Position numbers and translations under genes: made by a program. Positions 54,483 to 64,000 of a DNA stretch of 64,000 nucleotides are shown here, one piece after another. Below the pieces are notes generated by a model that searched no databases, had not been told where the DNA came from, and worked only from the letters and a program-made list of their open reading frames with translations. The DNA is taken from contig NZ_BBAG01000006.1 in the NCBI RefSeq assembly GCF_001311135.1, positions 1 to 64,000 on the forward strand, written 5' to 3'. This DNA is from Secundilactobacillus paracollinoides DSM 15502 = JCM 11969. GTDB lineage: Bacteria > Bacillota > Bacilli > Lactobacillales > Lactobacillaceae. Position 1 is the first letter of the stretch. Each line of letters starts with the position of its first letter.

Positions 54483-55193
54483 TTACTTTGTAAACTGTAA
54501 CACGTAGTTACCCTGAGCATCGGAAGTAATCGTATAGGTGGTGTATCCTGCTTTTAGCCATGATGACTTCGTTGCTGAAGCCCACGCCTTGGCGTCAGAA
54601 ATGGACGAGAAGGTGTGTGATGAGCTGAAACTGTAGGATGAAGCATCGTTGTCTGTTGATGAAGACGATGCTGCTTTCGATGACTTTTTGGATGAAGATG
54701 TCGATGATTTAGCAGTAGTATCAGATGAAGTCTTGGATTGCGACGAAGCCTTCTTGCTTGTCGAACCTGTTTGCCCGCTGTCCTGAACATTTGATTCTGA
54801 TGTTTGAGTGTCTGAGCTGTGGCGGCTTGAGGCTGGTGCCTGACGGGTGCCGCCCTGACTAGTTGTATCTGTTGAGTTGTCGTTATCCTGTGTATCACTA
54901 GCCGATGAGCTTGTGGCGCTATCGGCGTCGGATGAACTGTCACTGTCCTTTTTTGATGTATCATCTTTACTACTTGAAACTTGCGTTGTGTCGTCGTTGT
55001 TACCGACACTGGTCGAGCGATTAGCGAGCCAAACACCGATGCCGACAATAAGCGCTAAGATAACCAAGAAACTCACGATGATCTGACGGATCCGGTGCAG
55101 CTTCTTGGGACGTTTGCGATTGGGACGCTTATCGTTGTCCTCGGTGTTGAAATTGTAGCGTTGCATTCGCGATTGCGGTTCCTGATTATTCAC
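54483..55193 (-). CDS. Single-pass membrane protein with long Ser/Asp/Thr linker
   Basis: 236 residues. Basic cytoplasmic head (NRKRPKKLHRIRQ), one membrane helix (IIVSFLVILALIVGIGVWLA, about 42-61), about 120 residues of low-complexity Ser/Thr/Asp linker, and a C-terminal domain of about 50 residues (SISDAKAWASATKSSWLKAGYTTYTI). This layout is common in lactobacillar envelope proteins of unknown role. The GTG at 55193 with GGAGG 7 bases upstream is the best start. Confidence 0.75.
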   Translation of the reverse strand: MNNQEPQSRMQRYNFNTEDNDKRPNRKRPKKLHRIRQIIVSFLVILALIVGIGVWLANRSTSVGNNDDTTQVSSSKDDTSKKDSDSSSDADSATSSSASDTQDNDNSTDTTSQGGTRQAPASSRHSSDTQTSESNVQDSGQTGSTSKKASSQSKTSSDTTAKSSTSSSKKSSKAASSSSTDNDASSYSFSSSHTFSSISDAKAWASATKSSWLKAGYTTYTITSDAQGNYVLQFTK

Positions 55194-55411
55194 GTGAAAA
55201 ACCTCCAGTATCAAGAACGTGCGAGCTAACCCCACATGATATACTACTAAACTTAAGAATACTTCATTTGCCCTAAAAGTTTAACCTTTTTTTCTGGTTT
55301 TGTAAAATCAAAGGCTGATGAAAGCGGGAATAATATGGGATTAGCCCAATTGTTAAATTTGCGGACGCTCACGACAATCGGCCTGCATTCTGTTGTAAAA
55401 GTTAAAAAGAA

Positions 55412-55447
55412 CACTCAAAAACCCCAGAAATTAGTCTGAGGTTTTTT
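55412..55447 (-). terminator. Terminator after icd
   Basis: Minus strand AAAAACCTCAGA...TCTGGGGTTTTT. Confidence 0.75.
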
Positions 55448-55493
55448 AAAACAGTTCGCGATTTAAAAACGTCTATAGAGGGTGTGAGACGAG

Positions 55494-56756
55494 TTATGCC
55501 TTACCAATCAGTCGCGCCACATAGTCGCCGAACTGACTCGTCCCAAGCACAGTAGCTGTGTCGTCTTGGGCGAAGTCTTCCGTAACGTGGTGGCTGGCGA
55601 TGGCTTGTTTGATGCCATCACGGATGAGGGTGGCGGCTTGGGTCCAGCCAGATAGTCAAACATCATGGCACCCGATAGCATCAAAGACGTTGGATTGAGT
55701 TTGTTTTGGCCCGCAAACTGTGGTGCGGTCCCGTGGGTGGCTTCAAAGAGAGCGTGGCCGGTCTGGTAGTTTAAATTCCCACCTGGTGCGATCCCGATAC
55801 CGCCAACCTGAGCAGCGAGGGCATCTGAAATATAGTCGCCGTTGAGGTTCATCGTGGCCACGACCTGGAAGTGCTCGGGGTAAAGGAGCACTTGCTGAAA
55901 GAAGTTGTCCGTGATGACGTCGTTGACGATCACCTTGCCGGTCGTTTTGGCCTCAGCTAGGGCAGCGTCTGCCGAAGCACTGCCTCAGCTGCCTTAATCC
56001 GGTCATATTCAGCCGTTGTGAAAGTTTCGTCGTAGGTGTCGGCTAGTTGGTAGCCCCACTGCTTAAACGCGCCCTCGGTCTTTTTCATGATGTTGCCTTT
56101 GTGGACTAGGGTCACAATGTGTTTATCATTAGCCAGGGCGTAATCTAAGGCTGCTTTCACTAAGCGAGTCGTGCCTTCTTCAGAAATTGGCTTGATGGCG
56201 TAGGCGGCCGTCTCTGGGAACCGGACTTTGTCGAGCTGACCCTGTTTTTCCAAGAGGGCTTGCCATTCCTTAGCTTCAGGGGAACCGGCTGGGGTGTCGA
56301 TGCCCGCGTAAATGTCTTCAGTGTTTTCGCGGAAGACGTCGATGTTGACCTTTTCAGGATGGACAACGGGTGAGGGGGTGCCTGGATAGTAGGTCACGGG
56401 ACGAAAACAGGCGTAGAGGTCGAGTTTTTGTCGGAGCGTGACGTTAATTGACCGGTGACCGTGACCGATGGGGGTGGTCAGCGGGCCTTTGATGCCGACG
56501 CGGTTTTCCTTTAACGCGGCTAGTGTGTCGTCTGGCAGCCATTGGCCAGTTTTTTGATACGCTGCCTCGCCCGCGAGTAAGGGCAGCCAGGAGACGGTCT
56601 TGCTGCCCTGATACGCCGATTGAACAGCGGTGTCAAATACCGTTTTGGCAGCGCCCCAGATCTCTGGCCGATACCGTCGCCTTCGATGAACGGAATGATG
56701 GGATTATCGGGTACGTTGAGCTTACCCGAATTGAATGTGATCTTGCTGGGTGTCAT
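55494..56756 (-). pseudogene. icd: Isocitrate dehydrogenase (NADP type), three frameshifts
   Basis: Oxidises isocitrate to 2-oxoglutarate. Restored protein about 420 residues: [44 protein letters not shown] (substrate site), [42 protein letters not shown] and FEATHGTAP. Single lost bases: about 56668 (CCC to CC), about 55985 (GG to G) and about 55655 (GGG to GG). The ATG at 56756 follows CGGAGG and lies inside the end of the citrate synthase gene. It is the last gene of the unit. Confidence 0.85.
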
Positions 56757-57849
56757 TTTGGTGCCTCCGATTTTCAAGATAGTGTTGGTTCGTTGGTCCG
56801 ACATATTCTGATGACGGCCGGATCAAACAACCTTCGCGCTGTTGTTCAAGGATGTGAGCGAGCCACCCGGCTGTCCGGCAGGCCGCGAACAGCATGGTAA
56901 AGGTGGCCTTATCCAGTCCTAAACAGTGGTAGATCAGCGCGGTGTAATAGTCGACGTTGGGGTGCAGGTGCTTATTTTTCAGCATGAAATCAGCTAGTGT
57001 TGCTTGTAAGTCATAATAGTCTTGATTCCCCGTTTGGTCAGCTAATTTTTCAGCGATGCCGCGTAAAATCTTTGCGCGGGGATCACTATTTTTATAGATG
57101 CGGTGGCCAAACCCCATGACCTTGTGGCCAGCAGCGAGTTCCTGTTTGAGATACTCGGCGGGTGCGAGTTCTTGGGCACGAATGGTTTCCAGCATGTTGA
57201 AGACTCGTTCGTTGGCACCGCCATGTAACGGCCCTTTGAGGGCACAAACGGCGGCGGTCAGGCAGGAGTAGTAGTCAGACTGCGTTGACGCAACGACCCG
57301 GGCGGTAAACGTGGAGGCGTTAAATTCATGCTCAGCGTGCAGCACCATCACGGTGTTGAACATGGCCGCCTGGTCATCGGTTGGCGTGTTGCCGCTAAAT
57401 AAGTACAGAAAATTCTTGGCGACTGACCAATCCGGTTGGGCGCGCAGCAACGGTTTGCCGTCGCGGATGCGGATGATTGCCGCAATGGCGGTCAGCATTT
57501 TGCCCAAAATGGTGGGCGGATCATCGCGCTTGACGTTGTTGGTGGTGCCGAGTAATGAAACGGTGGTCCGCAGAATACTCATGGGATGTTGCGGTTCCTT
57601 GGCAATCTCGTTCATCAACCGCAGCGTTTCGTCCGGCAGCGTCATGTGACCGACCAGCGTTCGCGTGAAGGTGTGCAAGTCTTCGGCTGCAGGCAGTCGA
57701 CCGTACCACAGGAGGTAGACGACTTCTTCAAACGGTGCACTGGCCAGGTCTTCGATCCGGTAGCCCGCGTAGGTCAGGATCGCGTTTTTCGTTGAACTAA
57801 TTTTTGTTTGGTCGACAACAACGCCGGCCAATCCTTTTGGTAATGTCAT
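56722..57849 (-). CDS. citZ: Citrate synthase
   Basis: 375 residues, complete. Condenses acetyl-CoA and oxaloacetate. Active-site regions [25 protein letters not shown] and the C-terminal RPSSEYVGP are intact. Small-type (Gram-positive) citrate synthase. The last 35 bases overlap icd in another frame. GAGGTG before the ATG; the stop of aconitase is only 9 bases upstream. Confidence 0.93.
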   Translation of the reverse strand: MTLPKGLAGVVVDQTKISSTKNAILTYAGYRIEDLASAPFEEVVYLLWYGRLPAAEDLHTFTRTLVGHMTLPDETLRLMNEIAKEPQHPMSILRTTVSLLGTTNNVKRDDPPTILGKMLTAIAAIIRIRDGKPLLRAQPDWSVAKNFLYLFSGNTPTDDQAAMFNTVMVLHAEHEFNASTFTARVVASTQSDYYSCLTAAVCALKGPLHGGANERVFNMLETIRAQELAPAEYLKQELAAGHKVMGFGHRIYKNSDPRAKILRGIAEKLADQTGNQDYYDLQATLADFMLKNKHLHPNVDYYTALIYHCLGLDKATFTMLFAACRTAGWLAHILEQQREGCLIRPSSEYVGPTNQHYLENRRHQNDTQQDHIQFG

Positions 57850-57858
57850 TTGATCACC

Positions 57859-60496
57859 TCACAATGACTGACTGCCAGGCGCAACCGACAGTTTGGTTTG
57901 AACGATCAGCGGGAGGATCCCACCGTGCTGGTAGTATGTCCAGTCGGTAGGGGTGTCGAACCGGACGATAGTGTCGAAGGTGGTCTGGTGATCCCCCTTT
58001 GTCGCCGTGACGTGGGCAGCCTGACCATCGACCTGGATGTCAAAGGTTTCGGTCCCATCAAGCCCGAGCGTCTCCGCCGTTTGGCCCGGTTTGTATTGCA
58101 GCGGCATGACGCCCATCATCACGAGGTTGGCGCGGTGAATACGTTCAAAAGATTCCGCAATGATGGCCTTCACGCCAAGGAGTTGAACACCCTTAGCAGC
58201 CCAGTCACGAGACGACCCCATGCCATAGTCTTTACCGGCCAGAATGACTAGTGGCGTCGCCGTGCGTTTGTAGGCCTGGGCTGCCTCGTAAATGGTCGTT
58301 TCTTTGTTTTCGGGCAGGTAGGTCGTGAAGCCGCCGACCTTGTCCGGCGAGAGTTCATTTTGAAGTCGGATGTTGGCCAGTGTGCCGCGCACCATGACTT
58401 CGTGGTTGCCGCGACGAGCGCCGTAAGAGTTAAACGATTTGATTGCTACACCCTTACTGAGCAGGTACTTGCCAGCGGGGGTGCGGGCACCGATGAACCG
58501 GCCGGCGAAATATGGTCGGTCGTGATGGAACTGCCCAGCTTTGCTAACACGCGCATGTTGGTAAAATGCGGCTGCTTGGGTTGCGCTGCATTGCTGGCAA
58601 ACGGCGGTTCTGCAATGTAGGTGGATCGGGCATCCCACTGATACGTTTTCGTCGTGGGGGCTTCCAGGGCATTCCAGGTGGCATTTTGTTTCAAAATTGA
58701 CGCGTAGTTTTCGGCAAACTGTTCAGGTTTCAGAAAGGTCTGAGTCAGGGTATCAATGGTTTGATCGTCTGGCCACAGATCGTTGAGATAAACGGGATGG
58801 CCGTTTTTGTCGGTGCCGACGGGGGTGGTTGTCAGGTCGATGTCGCAGGTGCCGGCCAGCGCATAGATGACGACGAGTGGCGGTGACGCTAAATAAGTAT
58901 CCTTGATCAGCGGGTTGACCCGACCCTCAAAGTTCCGGTTGGCACTTTCTACAGCGGCCAGCGGATATGGATTTTTGGCAATCTTAGCCTGCAGTTCAGG
59001 TTCCAGTTGGCCGGAGTTGCCAATGCAGGTCGTGCAGCCGTAGCCAACCAGGTTAAACCCTAGTTGGTCCATGTATGATTGCAGGCCAGCCGCCTTCAGG
59101 TAGTCAGAAACGACCCGGGAGCCGGGTGCAAATGACGTTTTAACGTACGCTGGAACCTTAAGTCCTAACGCTACGGCTTTTTTACAAATGAGCCCAGCTG
59201 CAATCAGAACTTGCGGGTTGGACGTGTTGGTGCAGCTGGTAATAGCGGCGATGCCGAGTGAACCCGGACGCAGGTCAAATTGTTGCCCAGCAACGGTTAC
59301 TGGATAGGCTGGCATGTCGCGGCGACATCAAATTGATGGGGCATTTCGGCAAGTCTGACAGTGTCTTGCGGCCGGTTTGGTCCGGCGACGCTGCTGGTGA
59401 CCGTGCTGAGGTCAAGGGCGTCTGTTTCTGTGTAGTGGCGCTGTGTGGTTTCGTCATCAAAGAGCTGGTTTTGTTTGGCGTAGGTGGTAATGAGGTCCAC
59501 TAACGTTTGTGACCGGTTCGTCAGTTTCAGGTAAGCTAACGTCTGGTCATCAATTGGGAAGTAGCCACAGGTGGCACCATACTCGGGTGCCATGTTGGCA
59601 ATCGTTGCCCGGTAAGCAAGTGGCAGAGTGGCCAGACCCTGACCATAGAATTCAACGAACTTGCCGACCACGTTATGTTCCCGCAGGAGGTGGGTCAGCG
59701 TTAAGGCGAGATCGGTTGCGGTGACACCGGGTTGCAAGCGGCCGGTCAGGTTGACGCCCACCACTGTTGGCATCGGCATGGTGGATTTTTGCCCCAGCAT
59801 GCTGGCTTCGGCTTCGATGCCGCCAACGCCCCAGCCAAGCACACCGAGGCCGTTGATCATGGTCGTGTGTGAATCGGTGCCGACAAGGGTGTCAGGAAAG
59901 GCAAGTATCGTGCCGTCAGCCTGTTTTTGACTGCGAATGACGGATGCGAGATATTCCAGATTGACCTGGTGAATAATCCCGGTATCAGGCGGAATGACGG
60001 TGAGGTTCTTAAAGCTGTTCTGCGCCCATTTTAGGAAGGTGTAGCGTTCCTTATTACGGGCAAATTCCTTTTGCACGTTGACATCAAAGGCGTCGTTGGT
60101 GCCGGCCAGGTCGACCTGAACGGAGTGATCAACAACAAGGTGGACGGGCACTTCGGGGTTGATCTCATCGACGTCACCGCCAGCAGCTGCCACAGCATCG
60201 CGCATCGCTGCCAGATCAACCAGTGCAGGCACACCGGTAAAGTCCTGGAGAATGACACGTTCGGGTTGGTGCGCCACGTCCTTATCGTGGTTGTTGTCCC
60301 AGTCCGCAAAAGCGTCTAAGGCAGTTTGGGTGTCTGGCTCCTGACTTGCCCGCCGAAGAGCCTCTTCTAAGAGAATTCGAATTGTATAGGGGTACGTGGC
60401 AACGTTTTGGCCACGATTCGCCAAGTAGGCTGCGATGTCGTAGTACAGGTAACGGTTGCCATCTTGTTCAAAGTAACGTTGGTACGTTTGATCCAT
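57859..60496 (-). pseudogene. acnA: Aconitate hydratase, two frameshifts
   Basis: Restored protein about 880 residues, AcnA type. Motifs: VGTDSHTTMINGLGVLGWGVGGIEAEASMLGQ, the 4Fe-4S cysteines in SCTN and YGCTTCIGNSG, and the swivel domain AGKDYGMGSSRDWAAKG. Breaks at about 59312 (VAATMPAYPV restored) and about 58508 (GSIGARTPAGKYL restored). The start is 60496 (after GTGAGTGGTG) or 60511. With citZ and icd it converts oxaloacetate and acetyl-CoA to 2-oxoglutarate for glutamate synthesis. Confidence 0.88.
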
Positions 60497-60511
60497 ATCA
60501 CCACTCACCAT

Positions 60512-60885
60512 CTTTCAAACCGGCTGTAAAATAAGAAATAAATTAGATATAGTATTTATTCTAATCAAATACTAATTAATCTTAAATTTAGTTGTTTTTA
60601 ATGGCTTAGTCAAGGATAAAAATGAATTTTTATTTAAAAACTGTGACTTATTCCATTTCAGTATTAACAGGAGAAAAAGCGCTAAAGACCGAAAATGAAG
60701 ATAACTATGCCAAAATGATATGCGGATATGAAGAATTAATACGCGTTTGTCCACCATGAAATATTCGAGAATTGTATAATAACTGATAAATCGATAATTG
60801 GTATAGATAGTCATAATTTTGAATATTCACTTTTATAATGCATAAATATCTTTTTTGCTGTGTGAGTGTGACCAGCCTAATAAAA
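60512..60885. other. AT-rich intergenic region upstream of acnA
   Basis: No gene supported. Close to the gene, a 7-bp inverted repeat AGTATTT (60551-60557) / AAATACT (60567-60573) lies in the promoter area and may be an operator. Open frames here are low-complexity. Confidence 0.5.
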
Positions 60886-60925
60886 AACAGCACCGCACCT
60901 CACAGGAGGCGATGCCGTTTTATTA
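60886..60925 (-). terminator. Terminator after the alpha-glucosidase gene
   Basis: Minus strand AACGGCATCGCCTC pairs with GAGGTGCGGTGCTGTT, then TTTT. Confidence 0.8.
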
Positions 60926-61025
60926 AGTTACCGTTTAGCCTAATGACCACCGATCAGCCATCACTGTCAGGCATAGTTGGGTTGAATACCTGACGCTAAA
61001 ATGTAATTTAATTCGGTGTATTCAT

Positions 61026-62729
<1,704 letters not shown>

Positions 62730-64000
62730 TTAGTGAGTTGCTGGTTTATCGAATTTTGAATGCACGATTCTGACGGATACCGCTGCAAGTAACAGTGAGA
62801 TCCCACCAATAATGAACATGGCCGGCATAAAGTTGTGCACCATCGGGAACAGCCAGAAGCTGGCGATGGAAGCAACGATTTGCGGCAAACAAATACTGCA
62901 GTTGAAGAGGCCCAGGTACGAGCCTTCGTTTTCACCGTTTAACGCTTCGGTCAACAGTGAGAAGGGCTGGGTGTTCATGGTGATATAGGTGATCCCAATC
63001 AGGCAAAATGGCAAAATTAAGAGGTACTTATCGTGAATGAAGAAGATTGAGATGTAGCCGATCGCACCCGCAACGAGGCCGAATTGGTACCAGAATTTCC
63101 GGTGTTCCGGTTTTGTCCGTGCCTGGACCAACATGCCCCAAACAACGGAAGCAATGGATTGGATGCAGGTCAGCACACCGTACCAGTTCCCAGCGGCTTG
63201 GTAGCCAGCGGATGAGGCGTTGCTGGTGTGCCAGACGTTGATAGAAATGGCACCGGTACTGTAAGTCCAGAGGTATAAAATTGCGAACCAGGTAAAGAAC
63301 TGGACAACGGAGACTTCCCAGAAGACCTTTGGGGCTTTCTTGAGTAATTCCCAGAGACTCGTTTTTGGCTGGGCCTTAGTCGTATCGATGCCGTGGTAGT
63401 CAGCGTAGGTTTTTGGATCATATTCGTGAACTTGAGAAATGGTGTAAAGCGAGGTGATCAGCAGTACAGCAGCGGCCAGATAGAAGGCAATCTTAACGGT
63501 CGTTGGCACTTCACCCTTTGGCGCCACGTTGGCGACGCCCATAAAAGCGAGCACGAAGGGGACAAGTGTGGCCAGCACACCGCCCAAATTTGAGAAGGAT
63601 TGCTGCCATGACCAAGCGAGGTCTTTTTGATCTTCGTTGACCATGTCGCCGATCACCATCTTAAAGGGCTGCATGCAGACGTTGGAGGACAGGTCCATGA
63701 ACAACGTTGCGATAGCGGCAAATGTCAAGGCTGCCGCCGAGCCGTAACCGAAGCCAAACGAGCCAGCGTTTGGTAACAAGATTAACACAATTGCGGCGAC
63801 GGGTGCGCCAATCAGCAAGTATGGCATGCGTCTGCCAAATCGTTTCGACCAGGTCTTATCTGAATATTTCCCGATCAGCGGTTGAATGACCATTCCGGCC
63901 AGTGGTGGCAAAATAAAGAAGAAGCCCAGCTTATTCGGGTCAGTCCCAATCGTCTGGAAAATCCGACCCAACTGTGATGATTGCAATGAAAACGCCATGT
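62730..64000 (-). CDS. MFS sugar transporter (SLC45/maltose-sucrose permease-like), 5'-partial
   Basis: At least 422 residues; the window ends inside the gene. FSLQSSQLGRIFQTIG and FILPPLAGMVIQPLIGKYSDKTW are the usual second segment of this family, so about 25 residues are missing at the N-terminus. Twelve helices expected, ten or eleven visible. Its partner is the GH13 glucosidase downstream. Confidence 0.88.
   Translation of the reverse strand, partial: MAFSLQSSQLGRIFQTIGTDPNKLGFFFILPPLAGMVIQPLIGKYSDKTWSKRFGRRMPYLLIGAPVAAIVLILLPNAGSFGFGYGSAAALTFAAIATLFMDLSSNVCMQPFKMVIGDMVNEDQKDLAWSWQQSFSNLGGVLATLVPFVLAFMGVANVAPKGEVPTTVKIAFYLAAAVLLITSLYTISQVHEYDPKTYADYHGIDTTKAQPKTSLWELLKKAPKVFWEVSVVQFFTWFAILYLWTYSTGAISINVWHTSNASSAGYQAAGNWYGVLTCIQSIASVVWGMLVQARTKPEHRKFWYQFGLVAGAIGYISIFFIHDKYLLILPFCLIGITYITMNTQPFSLLTEALNGENEGSYLGLFNCSICLPQIVASIASFWLFPMVHNFMPAMFIIGGISLLLAAVSVRIVHSKFDKPATH

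Noticed and set aside
54554-55048. Overlapping ORF of 164 residues in another frame of the Ser-rich protein gene.
   Set aside because: A by-product of the repetitive Ser/Asp codons; the real frame has a membrane helix and a good start.
60572-60893. Two minus-strand ORFs upstream of aconitase.
   Set aside because: Low-complexity translations of AT-rich sequence without ribosome sites; treated as intergenic.

Overview
The window looks like a chromosome segment of a low-GC Gram-positive bacterium of the family Lactobacillaceae. The evidence is the gene content: folate ECF component FolT, a RelQ-type alarmone synthetase, a cytoplasmic FrdA-type fumarate reductase, many small DHA1/DHA2 efflux pumps, AGGAGG ribosome sites and sigma-A promoters. 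Base composition is near 50 % GC with a few AT-richer islands. I cannot fix genus or species. I see no rRNA, tRNA, CRISPR array or transposase gene.

Layout. 0.2-2.2 kb: fumarate reductase and a PPOX flavoprotein. 2.4-6.6 kb: a minus-strand operon of a NUDIX-type regulator, an ADP-ribosylglycohydrolase, an NCS1 permease and a PfkB sugar kinase. 6.7-9.9 kb: an efflux pump and a second-type LepA GTPase preceded by a leader ORF with an erm-like attenuator. 10-16.3 kb: PPOX/Rrf2 divergent pair, an osmolyte/ergothioneine-type ABC importer, an NmrA-like reductase, a DHA2 pump. 16.4-23.7 kb: thiamine island with two TPP riboswitches. One controls thiS-thiF-thiG, an M20 amidohydrolase and a dicarboxylate/amino-acid symporter. 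The other controls a YlmB-like deformylase and the YkoE importer; thiE lies between them. 23.7-30.8 kb: esterase/MFS/AraC cluster, D-cysteine desulfhydrase, FolT, alkylation repair genes. 31.5-37.2 kb: AEC carrier, a Zur-box operon of zinc-free ribosomal proteins, a MarR/DHA2 efflux operon, an SDR-cupin-CMD operon behind a MerR-type operator. 37.2-53.8 kb: DegV, Mga-like regulator, RelQ, lipid phosphatases, stress proteins, permeases and peptidases, with many palindromic repeats. 54.5-64 kb: a Ser-rich membrane protein, the oxidative half of the TCA cycle (icd, citrate synthase, aconitase), and a GH13 alpha-glucosidase with its MFS sugar carrier.

Most striking points. (1) Two diverged copies of a ~450-540 nt non-coding element (30975-31427 and 53859-54401) share a complex fold in which several helices change sequence in a compensatory way; this is strong evidence for a large structured RNA. 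(2) A 13-codon leader and competing hairpins precede the LepA-like GTPase. (3) A family of long palindromic repeats occurs at about ten intergenic sites, and one supplies the C-terminus of an MFS pump. (4) About 30 frameshifts occur in 22 genes, nearly all explained by loss of one base in a run of 2-4 identical bases. This suggests consensus errors in the assembly as much as true gene decay. Genes interrupted in this way are listed as pseudogenes with the reading frame restored in the description.
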